From Stomoxys calcitrans (taxonomy: Eukaryota; Arthropoda; Insecta; Diptera; Muscidae): 64,000 nucleotides of DNA. Made by a program: the position numbers and the translations under genes. The notes under the pieces were generated by a model. The model ran no database searches. It saw only the letters and a program-made list of their open reading frames with translations, and had not been told where the DNA came from. The stretch lies in assembly GCF_963082655.1 (NCBI RefSeq), contig NC_081554.1:39516354-39580353 (forward strand), read 5' to 3'. Position 1 is the stretch's first letter. The number at the start of each line of letters is the position of its first letter. Shown piece by piece: positions 12,868 to 23,254 of the stretch.

Positions 12868-14340
12868 AGCAAGTAAAAACGTGCTAAGTTCGAACGGGTC
12901 GAATCTTTTATACCCTTCACCATGGATCGCATCTGTCGAGTTCTTTGCGCTCTTTTTAGACAAACAAAGAATAATGAATAAGGACGGAGGAGAGGCAAAG
13001 GAGAAGGAGGAGGAGCTATATCAAGTTGTAGTTCGATTCGGGGCTCAAGTAGCAAAATCGGGAGATCGGTTTATATAGGAGCTGTATCAAGCTATACATC
13101 GATTCAGACCATATTGCATACGTATGTTGAAGGCCATGGGAGAAAATTTGTGCCAAATCGGATGAGAATTGCGCTCCCTAGATGCTCAAGAAGTCAACAT
13201 CCCCGATCAGTTTATATGGCAGCTATATCAGGTTATGTACCAATTTGCGCCATACTCAACACAGTTTTTGGAAGTCATATCAAAACACCTCATCCAAAAT
13301 TTTAGCCAAATCGGATGAGAATTGCGCCCTCTAGCGGCTTAATAAGTTAAAATCCAAGATCGGTTTATATGGCACCTATAGCAGTTTACCGATTTGGACC
13401 ATAATTCGCACAATTGTTGAAAGTGATATCAAAACACAAATTTCAATTAAATCGGACGACAATTGTGCCCTCTAGAGGCCCAAGAAGTCAAGACCCAAGA
13501 TCGGTTTATATGGCAGCTATATCAAAGCATGGACCGATTTGGCCCATTTACAATCCCAACTGACCTACACCAATAAGAAGTATTTGTGCAAAATTTCAAG
13601 CGGCTAGCTTTACTCCTTCAAAAAATGGCGTGCTTTCGACAGACAGACGGACGGACGGTCTGGTCCGTGCAACCAGCAAAAATTAAAGCCTCTAGGAACC
13701 GAACAAGGAAGATACCGGTTTTTTATGGGAGCTATATCAGGTTATAGACCGATTTGAACCGTACTTGGCACAATTTTTGGAAGTCAAAACCGAACACTAC
13801 ATGCAAAATTTCAGTCATATCGAACAAAAAATGCGGCTTGTAAGCTCAAGTAGTCAAATCGGACCATACCTAGTATAGTTGTTGGAAGTTATAATAAAAT
13901 CCCTTCGCCTCCCTAGAGGCTCAAGAAGTCACGATCCGAAATCGGTTTATATGGCAGCTTAACCAAAGCATGGACCGATACGGCCTATTTACTATCCCAA
14001 CCAACATGCATTAATTATTTTTCAAGCACGTAGCTTAACTCCTTCGAAAGTTTGCGGATGGACATGGCTAAATCGACTTCCGACTTTCCCTAAAAATCAA
14101 AGACGATCTACTCATGTCCATCCATCTGTCCGACTGTTAGTTGAAATCACTCAACAGTCTTCAAAAATAGCGATATTGAGCTGAAACTTTAAGCAGATTT
14201 TTGTTTTGTCCAGAGGCAGATTAAGTTCAAAGATGGGGTATATTGCACTATAATTGATATAGCCCCCACATATACCGATCAGCCGATTTTGGGTCTTAAA
14301 CCCCTTAAAGCCACATTAATTACATTGATATATGGTCTAC
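12868..14340 (+). repeat. Muscid repeat family A, long copy
   Basis: Starts at GCAAGTAAAAACGTGCTAAG, then TATACCCTTCACCATGGATCG, then several modules with GGTTTATATGGCAGCTATATCA, TTGGAAGTCATA and AATTGCGCCCTCTAGAGG. An end-type CAGACGGACGGACGG block lies near 13645, followed by further degraded modules. Plus-strand frames here encode only repeat-derived strings. Confidence 0.7.
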
Positions 14341-14364
14341 ATTTGGATATAGCTGCCCATAAAA

Positions 14365-14925
14365 AAAATTGTTCAGCGGTGTTTATCCCCTTCTATTGCT
14401 GGCCGCATTTGCGAGGTATTATGCCGGGTAAAGGGTAAATTTTTAGCTATTATCCTTTTTTGGCAACACTGGTTTAAACAGCTCACGCACGTTTCGTGTT
14501 TTGTAGCACTGTCAAACATCTTCAGTTTGTTCTATAATTTAACCAAGAGTCGTCTTACAAACGAACACCACTTGAAAATTATTGAATTTTATCATCAAAA
14601 TGCCTGCTCTGTTAATAAAAATTCATCGCGCCTCTTCCATTCCATCGAAGAAGCTAATTTTTAGCCCATGGGTACGTAAATAAGCGGAATTGTCGATTTT
14701 GAAGTGAAGATCAGCTAGAAGCATTGCATGAGCCACCAATGCATCCCGAAATAGTAACAGTTTGGGGCGGTTTATGGGTGGCATCATTGGACCGTACTTC
14801 TTGCGTGGCGTTCTGACTAGGCTATAAAAACAAGGCCCCATATCAATGGGCTAAAACTTGAATTGGGCAGCACTCATTGATATGTGAGAAGTTTGCCCCT
14901 GTTCCTAAATGGAAAGGTCATTAAA
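14365..14925 (+). mobile_element. SINE family 1 split by a mariner relic
   Basis: The plus strand shows a SINE middle piece at 14371-14440 (TTCAGCGGTG, CCCCTTCTATTGCTGG, CATTTGCGAGGTATTATGCC). The SINE tail resumes at 14866-14912 (GCACTCATTGATATGTGAGAAG, CCCCTGTTCC). The intervening 14450-14840 is a mariner-like sequence, and the SINE's missing middle corresponds to this gap. The simplest reading is insertion followed by deletion, but no target duplication is clear. Confidence 0.55.
14450..14840 (+). mobile_element. Mariner-like transposase relic, internally deleted
   Basis: After a leader containing GGCAACACTGGTTTAAACAG, the plus strand encodes SRLTNEHHLKIIEFYHQNAC, the DNA-binding N-terminus of this transposase type. 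Within about ten codons the sequence corresponds to the FSDEAHF catalytic region of the copy at 51724-52262, here full of stops and frameshifts (for example near 14655 and 14675), and it reaches the GGxIGPYF region near 14790. Most of the N-terminal domain is therefore deleted. Not functional. Confidence 0.65.
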
Positions 14926-14939
14926 TTTTCATTTACACT

Positions 14940-16160
14940 CTGTAGGATCGCAAATAACTTCAGTTTGCCATATATCGATAGTAATGTGTTCAAGGGTTTT
15001 ATTAGTAAAATCTTTATACTTTTGCATCCGTATCTCAACATCCACATGGCAGGTTAGCAAGCATCTGATTTTGACAAATAAAAGTGGGTGTGAGAACTGC
15101 AAGTAGCACATCTGTCTGCTCCGACAGCTGTAGCAAATGGTTAGTTATGCATACAGAGGAACTTAAAACAGGCCTCTCCTTTTGACATCTCTCTTAAAAA
15201 CTAATTTTAAAACATAGGCCCAAAAGCATTTGATATTTTTAGCCTGCGAAGTGTGGATATGACAGATTTAATGTATAAATAATTGAAGCTATCAGGTATA
15301 TGATTAGATGGCGTGCTGTTTTACAATCACTTTTTGTTTATGCTAAGCTATATATCTGCATACATTTTTATCCAAAAATATATAGGTTTTTCTTGCATCT
15401 TTTAAACTTGTGTGTCCGTATTTTTGCATATACATTGAAAGTTATCAAACATATGATTTTGACAAATAAAAGTGGGCGTGATAACTGCAAGAAGCATATC
15501 TGTCTGCTGCGAGAGATGATTTTGTAGCAAATGTTTCAATTGTTTCAAAGGTAAGGCAGGCCTCTGCTTTTGACAGCTCCCTTGAAAACTTATTTTAAAC
15601 CATAGGCCTTAATGCATTTGCTTTTATTGTATGGAGTGTGCATTTGACATATTGATTGAATAAGGAATTTAGGCTGTCTGGTATGGATTAGATGGTGTGA
15701 TGGTTTACTTCCACTATTTGTATATGCAAAACTATATATCTTAAAAAATATCTATTTTCCAAAATTTCAAAGGTTTTGGTTGTGACAGCTTTCAACTTTT
15801 ATGTAGCCGTATTATTGCTATTAAGGCGCATGTAGGTGCAGATGCAGATATACATAGGTTACCAAACAACTGAATTTGACAATTAAAAGTGGGCGTGACA
15901 ACTCCATTAAGCACATCTGTCTGCTCCGAAAGATGATTGTATAGCAAATTGTTCCTTACATATACTATGGAAAGTTTTGGACAGGCCTCTGCATTTGGCT
16001 GTTATTGAAAACTAATTTGAAACATAGGGCCAAAAGATTTTGCTTTTTGTCTATGGAGTATGCATATGACAGATTGATTGAGTAAGGAATTTAGACTGTG
16101 TGGTATTGTATAAGGAGCCGTGCTGTTCCACGGCCACTAATTCTGTGTGCGGAAAATTAT
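14940..16160 (+). repeat. Imperfect ~400-bp tandem repeat, three copies
   Basis: The block TTGACAAATAAAAGTGGGCG, then TGATAACTGCAAGAAGCA and CATCTGTCTGCT, begins at 15071, 15459 and about 15876, giving periods near 388 and 417 bp. Downstream of each come CAGGCCTCT, CATAGGCC and GACAGATTGATTGAAT-like words in the same order. A partial unit precedes the first copy. The repeat is not seen elsewhere in the window. Short open frames (15300-15527) cover only part of a unit. No coding role is evident. Confidence 0.7.
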
Positions 16161-16181
16161 TTATATATATTTGCGACTTTA

Positions 16182-16282
16182 TTCACAAAATTTAATGAAG
16201 GGTTAAAAATGGTTTATTTGACAGTTCTATAAAGGATATCTGTCAAATAAACCTATCTTTAAGGTACATTAAGTTTTGTGAA
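16182..16282. mobile_element. Short foldback MITE, copy A
   Basis: Termini TTCACAAAATTTAATG and CATTAAGTTTTGTGAA are inverted copies with one mismatch. Inside, GGTTTATTTGACA (16211-16223) and TGTCAAATAAACC (16241-16253) form a second perfect inverted pair, so the 101-bp element folds into a long hairpin. A related element is at 22229-22325. Confidence 0.65.
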
Positions 16283-16344
16283 TACCGGTGTTGGATCTAA
16301 AGTGTATTAAAAAGTATTACTGCAGAATTGACAAAAAAAGGTGT

Positions 16345-17004
16345 TGTTTTATTATATCCTCCACTATAGGATGGAGGTGTTCTAATTTCTTCCTTCCATT
16401 TGTAATACCTTAAAATATGCGTCTAAGAACCCAAAAAGTATATATTGGGTTGCCCAAAAAGTAATTGCGGATTTTTCATATAGTCGGCGTTGAAAAATTT
16501 TTTCACAGCTTGTGAATCTGTAATTGCATTCTTTCTTCTGTCAGTTATCAGCTGTTACTTTTAGCTTGCTTTAGAAAAAAAGTGTAAAAAAAGTATATTT
16601 GATTAAAGTTCATTCTAAGTTTTATTAAAAATGCATTTACTTTCTTTTAAAAAATCCGCAATTACTTTTTGGGCAACCCAATATGTATATTCTTGAACGT
16701 CATGACATTTCAAGTCAATCTAGTTATGTCCGTCCGCTAGTCTGTCCATATGTCTGTCGAAGGAACGCTTACTCTGTTCATGGGCAAAATTTGCAATTTA
16801 CTTGTTATTATTGTAGATTGGTTAGGATTAGAAAAGTGCCAAAACAGTCCATGTTTAGATATAGATCCCATATAAACCAATCTCCCGATTATACTTCTTG
16901 ACACTATAGAGGGCGCAAATTTTATTCGATTTGGATGTAAATTTTCACGATAACTTATAAACCTATCCCCCGAATATACTTCTTGGTCCTCTAAAGGGCG
17001 TAAT
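16345..17004 (-). repeat. Muscid repeat family A carrying a nested MITE
   Basis: Landmarks TATCCTCCACTATAGGATGG, CCAAAAAGTATA, TTCTTGAACGTCATGAC and CCGTCCGCTAGTCTGTCC appear in family order, interrupted exactly at a TA by the 237-bp MITE. The repeat flanks rejoin cleanly if the MITE is removed, so the repeat was there first. It runs into a LINE fragment on the right. Confidence 0.65.
16445..16681. mobile_element. 237-bp mariner-type MITE, copy 2
   Basis: Better-preserved copy of the element at 2295. The left end TTGGGTTGCCCAAAAAGTAA and the right end ending GGGCAACCCAA form perfect terminal inverted repeats for at least 25 bp. TA flanks both sides (16443-16444 and 16682-16683), matching the TA target duplication of the Tc1/mariner superfamily. 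No open frame of note, so it depends on a transposase supplied elsewhere. Confidence 0.9.
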
Positions 17005-18430
17005 TTTAATATGGACAGGAAATTGAACTTTGACTCCACCATTTTGGAAATGGCAAGAAAGCTAACTCTTACCCTATACACCTGCAAGAGAGCCATTGGC
17101 AAAAGTTGGGGGTTTAGACCGCGTGTCATGCATTGGGTACATACTGGAGTTGTCAGACCTGTAATGCTATATGGTGTTGTGGTCTGGTGGACGGAGCTTC
17201 GAAAGTCCACCTACTGCTCAATACTTAACCGGATCCAAAGGATGGCTTGTTTGTGCATCACAGCCGCATTTAGGACGACACCATCTTATGCACTGATGTT
17301 TATGCTACAGCTTATGCCTCTGGACATTGTGGCTACAAAATTTGCAGCTACCACTGCCGTGAGGTTAAGGGAGCTTTCTCATTGGTCATGTGGCGGCTAC
17401 GGACACTGTGTTATCCTTGATACAATATCCGATGTTCCAGGCAGTGTGGATTACGCTCTACCTGAGCCGCTTTATGATAAAAAGTACTCTACCACTATTC
17501 CTGATAGAACAGTTTGGAACTACGATATCCCTAGTAACGTAAGTTACATAGACTTCTATACGGATGGCTCCAAACTAAACGACCAGGTAGGCTTTTGGGT
17601 GTACTCTAAAGATCTAGAACTCGTTATATCGAAAAGGTTACCCGACCACTACAGTATGTAACAGTGGTGTGTATCATGAAGTGATGGAATGACTAAGATA
17701 CAATGTCATTACGACGATTGGCGTAAATATCTTCTCAGACAGGCAGACAGCCATTAAATCCCTGGAGAACGTATTTCTGAACACAAAAGCCACCCTCGAA
17801 CTGTCGCAGATCTCTCAACGAGATGGCTTTGCAGTTCAAAATTCATCAATTCTGTGCCGGGCCACAGAGATATCCGCGGGAATTGTAAAGTGGACAAGTT
17901 TGCGAGACTAGGAACTACCCTACACATTTGGGGGATACTGGAATCTGTGGGTATGCCTCTAGCGACATGTAAGCTACGTTTTCAGGACTAGACCCTCTTC
18001 TAAACTTGAAGAGGTCTACTGCTTTGCTGTCATTGGCTAGAACAGATGTCTCAATCATTGTGTCCGTTATGACAGGTCACAGTTTAATCGGAAAACATGC
18101 TGACAGACTGAAGGTCGCCAGCAACGACTTTTGGAGAAACTGTGAGAACATCGAAGAAGAAAATACTATAGAACACCTTCTGTGTGTGTGTCCCGCACTA
18201 GCAGTCAGAAGGAGTTCCACTTTAGGTTCTCATTTCTTTGAGAACCTGTCTGACTTAGCGGATGTGAACATTCGCAAGTTATTGGGCTTTTAAAAGCTAT
18301 CTGGATGGTTCAACGGAAGGAACTAGAAGGCATCTTCCATCTTTTGTTCCTGTGATATCATAATGGACGAAAACGTCTAAGTGAGGCAAATGGTAGACTG
18401 GCACTTAAACCTAACCTAACCTAACCAAGC
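17005..18430 (+). mobile_element. LINE 3' part: RT C-terminus, RNase H, CCHC (family 1)
   Basis: The most complete copy of LINE family 1. The frame from 17011 encodes the RT thumb region (GVVRPVMLYGVVVWW, ILNRIQRMACLCITAA) and then the RNase H start IDFYTDGSKLN. It breaks near 17661. RNase H words continue in other frames (IFSDRQTAIKSL, PGHREIRGNCKVD), and 18006-18293 encodes the C-terminal Cys/His segment ENTIEHLLCVCPALAVRR. The 3' end is AAACCTAACCTAACCTAACC at 18408-18427. The RT catalytic core and ORF1 are absent: a 5'-truncated, frameshifted insertion. Confidence 0.85.
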
Positions 18431-18714
18431 CGTGCAAAATTGAACTAAGCGGATGGACCATTTGAGACGCAGTTACGGTCAACATTTTCATGAAATGATC
18501 TTCAAACTTTAAATTATATGGACCGATTAAAATAAAAATTTCATGCGTTTTTCTGAATTGTATGCTATAGCCCTTAAAAAATCAACCTTTATAAAAGTTT
18601 CGAGACCTAAATCAAATCAGATCAGCTTATATTTGGATATAACTATGTATATTGTTATAAAATAAGATGATGAATATACCCAGGGTGGTGTGTATCAAAA
18701 GTTCGTCACGGCCT

Positions 18715-18870
18715 AAATTTCAAATGCAAATTTGCTCATGAACATTCCATTAAAGAACTGGGCCAAACTTCTCACAAATCAATGAGTGCTGTCCGATTCA
18801 ATTTCAAGTTCAATCTTCTCTTTATTGCCGAGTCCGAACGGTGTGCCGCAGAGCACACATTTTTCTTTTA
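18715..18870 (-). mobile_element. SINE family 1 fragment
   Basis: Contains the tail and body words in minus orientation (CTCATGAACATTCC, CTTCTCACAAATCAATGAGTG, GCCGAGTCCGAACGGTGTGC). The tRNA-like head is missing. The flanks at 18431-18714 and 18871-19020 hold only weak family-A words and nothing else recognised. Confidence 0.65.
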
Positions 18871-19020
18871 TGCAAAGTTCGTTTATAGGGAATACACGAC
18901 TCATCTCAATAGAGTTGAGTAGTGTATAGAGAAGCCAAAAAAATAAATATTTTGGAATACTTAGGGAATCACTGAGAATAAATAATGTAAGTGCAACAGT
19001 TACTCATGGCGGTGGTTCAA

Positions 19021-19115
19021 TATTGGTGCGTATGATTAGCAATACGCCATACATAATACGCCACCTTGGTAACTCATATTTAATTTCAATACACATCAAA
19101 TCATTATTTGGATTT
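19021..19115 (+). repeat. ~90-bp direct repeat, copy 1
   Basis: TATTGGTGCGTATGATTAGC, then CGCCACCTTGGTAACTCATA and CATCAAATCATTAT, recurs at 20416-20505 with roughly 10 percent difference and the same orientation. Not obviously part of a transposon described here. Confidence 0.6.
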
Positions 19116-20415
19116 TGCTAAAATTTCGCACTTAGTGTTCGGTTACGACTTCCAACAACTATGTAAAGTACCGTTCAAATCAGTGTATAACCTGATATAG
19201 TTCCTATACAAACCGATCTCCATACTTCAGGTCTAAAGCCCCTGAAAGTCATAATTAATGTTCTTTCTATATCTATATCCGTCTATAACCTGATATAGCT
19301 CCCATTGCAAAAGGTCTCTCGATAATCCTTGTTCGGCTCCTAGAAGCATATTTGTCTAGGTTAGCAGAAATTTGGTACATAGAGTAAAAGTATGCACTTC
19401 AACTTAACTAATTTCGTGTAGAGTTTTATTGAATCCATTTAAACTTATTTTAGAAATGCTCCATTAATCAAAATATCCACTGGGACACACAAATCCGTTT
19501 GACTACTGGTAAATATGTAATTTATAAAACTTCCTTTAATCTGCCTGTGCCTACATTTAATCCATGTTTAGGCTTCCTATATTCGCATGACTAAAGCATT
19601 GACTGCAACAACATCATATGTCCCCTGCCTACTATCCACTGGTGATAGTAAGCACAACAACAACACATCACTTGTGTGCAATGCAATGCTTTGTCCCTTG
19701 TTTTCTATACATTGTTTGTGGATGTTGTTGTTTGTTATTTGAAAACCGTGTGTTATTGATATTTTGCTTTGAAACACAACAACAACAGAATCACTTGAAT
19801 GTTGTTTTGTTTCGCAGATCTTACGGTGCTTATTTATATATCCTATAGGTATAATAGACATTCTAGGAACTCACACCCGTTTGTAATTGATTATTATAAT
19901 GCATTATAGAGAGAATTCTTATTTCGCCCGAACCGTTCGTATGTAGAATCGACTTTCGGCTAATGTCTTTCCCACCCACTATGACATCCAAAAATTTAAG
20001 AAAAACGTCAATAAACCCAACATCAATATTTCTATACCCTACACCCGCTACTGCATTAAGCTATGTAGAAACTTTTCATCAAAGTAGTGTCCCCTGCGTC
20101 ACGCCATTCGGACTCGTCTATTAAAATTACACCCTTTATCATTGTGTTTAAACTTCAATCGGACAGATATGAGATTGGTATGTGAAAAGTTTGCCCCCTA
20201 TTCCTTAATGCATATTGATGAGCAACAACACACAACCGTACATTTATTCCACTACATTATTTAATTAATTACTAATCAATTACATAGCTATTTCACTTGG
20301 TTGACCAGTCGGCTTTTACTGCCACTCATGCAAACACAATTTAGTATTTTCAACTGTGTTAATGTGTCTATCACTGCTCTAGTGTAATGTTCGTGAGCAA
20401 ATATGCATTTGCAAA
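19116..20415. other. Mostly unique non-coding stretch
   Basis: From 19120 to about 19400 there are degraded family-A words (CCTGATATAGCTCCCAT). From 19400 to 20400 nothing is recognised. Overlapping open frames at 19577-19861 (minus) and 19618-19848 (plus) occupy the same DNA, contain CAACAACAACA-type runs and carry no domain. Confidence 0.45.
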
Positions 20416-20505
20416 CATTGGTGCGTATGATTAGCAACATGCCATACGTAATACGCCACCTTGATAGCTCATATCTCATTTCAATACTCATCAAATCATT
20501 ATGTG
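20416..20505 (+). repeat. ~90-bp direct repeat, copy 2
   Basis: Second copy of the sequence at 19021: ATTGGTGCGTATGATTAGCA, then ACGCCACCTTGATAGCTCAT. It lies about 1.4 kb downstream in the same orientation. The flanks of the two copies differ, so this is not simply a longer duplication. Confidence 0.6.
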
Positions 20506-20654
20506 GAAATTAAATCACTTAATTATGGACCATAACCGTAGACATACCACGCATTACAGAAATACAATATTGGCATTCCATGGTTTGTCCTGATGACGTA
20601 ATTGTAATTTCAATTATTGTTAATACGTAATTTTAGCCAAGTGCGATTTAGGTT

Positions 20655-21224
20655 ATTTTTATACCCTACACCTCTACTATGGTACAGGGTATTATAACTT
20701 AGTGCATTTGTTTGTAACACCCAAAAGGAATAGAGATACACCCATTGATAAGTACACCGTTCGACCCAGAATAAGTTTCAGATGCGATTTAGCTATGTCC
20801 GTCTGTCGTCTGTCCGTCTTCCCATGTTAATTTGTGTACAAACTACAGGTCTAAAGACGAAGCCTATTGAAATTTGAAAAAATCGGTTCAGATTTGGATA
20901 TAGCTCCCATATATATGTTCGTCCGATTTGCAGTAATAATGCCATATTATTAGTCATTTGGTAACCGATTCTCTCGAAATTTAGTAGGAAGGATTTTCTC
21001 TTAACTCTCGACATTACTGGTTAATTTCATAGAAACCGGTTCAGATTTAGATATAGCTCTCATATATATATCGCCCGATTTTCACTCCTAGAGCCACTGC
21101 AAACACATTTATAGATCAATCTTCTCAAAATTTTGTACAAGGCTTTCCTCGGCGACTTGCACAATGTATGAGAGGTTTGCTCGAAATCAGTTCAGATTTA
21201 CATAAAGCTCCCATGCATTCTGCC
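20655..21224 (+). repeat. Family-B muscid repeat with 153-bp modules
   Basis: Opens with TACCCTACACCTCTACTATGG near 20662, whose ACAGGGTA end makes it partly self-complementary. Module landmarks TAGCTC occur at 20901 and 21054, 153 bp apart, with a degraded third near 21205. Words TTCAGATTTGGATATAGCTC and CCCATATATATGTTCGTCC tie it to the array at 35745. Confidence 0.7.
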
Positions 21225-21470
21225 TACAGATTAAATCCCCCTTTAAGGAGAACGTAATCAATGTCACAAAAAAGGAATGACATACCTGAAATGTTGGGTC
21301 GTCGCTGCCACACAGCTGTTCCTCACCTTTGGTTACGATTAAATTCATTTACGAGGAGCGTCCGAACACCGAGGAGCACCAGTTTCTGGATAGCACTCAT
21401 TGATATGTGAAAAGTTTCTTAGTGGAATGTTCATGGGGAAATTTTCATCATTTCGAATTCGACGATTTTG
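21225..21470 (+). repeat. ~245-bp dispersed duplicate, copy 1
   Basis: TTAAATCCCCCTTTAAGGAG through TTTCGAATTCGACG is repeated at 24822-25066 with small differences. Its right third carries the SINE-1 tail words CACTCATTGATATGTGAAAAG and GGAATGTTCATGG. The left part (GTTGGGTCGTCGCTGCCACA, GAGCACCAGTTTCTGGATAG) is not SINE 1. It is either a composite element or a segmental copy of a SINE junction. Confidence 0.6.
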
Positions 21471-21790
21471 AGAAATATTGCAATAAAGTGCTCATTTGTT
21501 AACCGATTCTCTCGAAATTTAGCACGGAGGATTTTCTTATGACTATCTGATGAATTTCATAGAAATCGGTTCAGATTAAGTATAGCTGCCAAATATGTAT
21601 ATCGCCCAATTTTCACTCCAAGCGCCACTGCAAGCGCATTTATTGACCAATCTTGCCAAAATTTTGCACAACGTTTTCCTCGACGACTACCACAATATCC
21701 GAGTTTGCTCGAAATCGGTTCAGATATTGATATAGCTCCCATATATATGTTCGTCAGATTGTGGGTAATTTCCAATAATCCTGTCATTTT
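21471..21790 (+). repeat. Family-B muscid repeat modules
   Basis: Words GGTTCAGATTAAGTATAGCTG and ATCGGTTCAGATATTGATATAG with CGATTCTCTCGAAATTTAGC place this in family B. It resumes the pattern interrupted by the 21225 duplicate. Confidence 0.6.
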
Positions 21791-22228
21791 TCAACATATT
21801 GGCTTCAAATTTGATACGACAGTTTAGTAAATAATAAATAACAACGAACAATTTGTTAAGTATCCAAAAAAACGAAAATCTAGCGAGAAATAATGGCGCT
21901 AAGCTATATCTAAAATGAAAGCTGTTGAAAAACACGTTTTCCCAAATTTGGAAATAACGCGCCAATTCGAGAAAGAAAGAACGGAATAAAATCATTGGTA
22001 ACCAAAGTCGTGTTAACTAGTGTTATCGATGTATCGATTTAAAGTAAACTGTAGGATTATGATTATGCTAGCTTTGCAGGAGATGTGCACCAGTTGAAAA
22101 ATTTCCGAAATCTCAAAGGCTCCTTTGACATTCATAACCTCGACCCCATGGTATTTAGTTTGAAACACGAAATATTGAATTCGCTCTAAACCGAAAGATT
22201 ACATTGATTGAAATACTAAAACGGGTGA
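21791..22228. other. Non-coding stretch, nothing recognised
   Basis: AT-rich, no known repeat or domain. The minus-strand 91-codon frame at 21720-21995 begins in the family-B repeat and has no recognisable feature. Confidence 0.4.
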
Positions 22229-22325
22229 TCACAAAACTTAATGCAGCTATAAAGTAGGTTTATTCAATAGATTTTCTTTATAGAACTGTCACATAAACTT
22301 ACTTTACAGCTGCATTAAGTTTTTC
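22229..22325. mobile_element. Short foldback MITE, copy B
   Basis: TCACAAAACTTAATGCAGCT followed by TAAAGTAGGTTTA is answered by TAAACTTACTTTACAGCTGC and ATTAAGTTT in inverted order, with a ~30-bp loop. End words CACAAAACTTAATG match the ends of copy A at 16182, but the inner stem sequence differs, so these are cousins rather than near-identical copies. Confidence 0.6.
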
Positions 22326-23254
22326 GAATGTCAGTGTAAAAAAATAAACGCACAAAGTTATATCGATGTAAACCTCAGTAGTGATGTAGTGCACAGTTTG
22401 GGGTAGGTTAGATTTTAGTAACAGACTGCAATCAGACTTACTTAGAACTGGGTGTAGTGTATAAACTGCATGAAAGTGAAACTGTTAAATAAACGCCATG
22501 TTAGACCTAACACAACATTCGACTAATGCTGTTATTGACGGCCGTTCATTGTACTCTCATGAACACATTTATATGCATTCATGGAAATGTTAAACTTGAG
22601 CTTTTATAGTTCGCACACTGAAAAAAGAACAACAAAATGAAAACAATAGAAACAAAATATTAAGGGAAGAATGTTTTGCCGTCGAACCCGAATATTTAAA
22701 ATTTAAATTGTAATAAAAAAAAAATTTATTTTACTTTGAAAGCTCAATGAACTTCACATGTAATATACAAGTATTACAGTTTTAAATTTCCAATTAAGAA
22801 TTAAAAAATATTAGTGGGAAACGACATTTCATCATCATTTTTTGAATCTTCTCCTTACCTTTATAATGATTTAACATGGTTTTTCTAATGTCACTTGTCA
22901 TCTTATGTTCGAACGACTCTTGAATATATATGGGGGCCCCTAAAAAATTTTTAAATCCAATGACTATGTCCCATTCAGTACCTTGGAAAATGTTAAAAAA
23001 GAACTAGGGTGATCAAAACGGGTTTTGAAACACGCTTTTCTGTTTTTAAGCACATTACATTAATCGGTTTCTTGAAAATGATCATTTTTCAGATTTTTTT
23101 GGCAAGATTAAACGGCATCTAAAAAATGGTCTTTCTATGCACATTTTGCAATAATTATTATTTTTATTTCATTGAAATTTGAAAATATTTCCTATTTTCA
23201 GGAGACTTTCTGCTGTTGCAGCAAACATTATTACTAACAATTATCTTTGACTAG
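22326..23254. other. Non-coding stretch, nothing recognised
   Basis: AT-rich, with poly-A runs near 22710. The word CTTTCTGCTGTTGCAGCAAA near 23205 has a similar counterpart near 33838 (TTTGCTGTAACAGCAGAAAG), hinting at another small dispersed repeat. No coding signal. Confidence 0.4.

Noticed and set aside
18408..18427. Interstitial telomere sequence
   Set aside because: CCTAACCTAACC here is the 3' tail of a LINE and recurs at the end of another LINE; flies of this group are not known to use this telomere repeat.
19577..19861. Overlapping frames on both strands as genes
   Set aside because: Both depend on CAACAACA-type runs and neither resembles a protein family.
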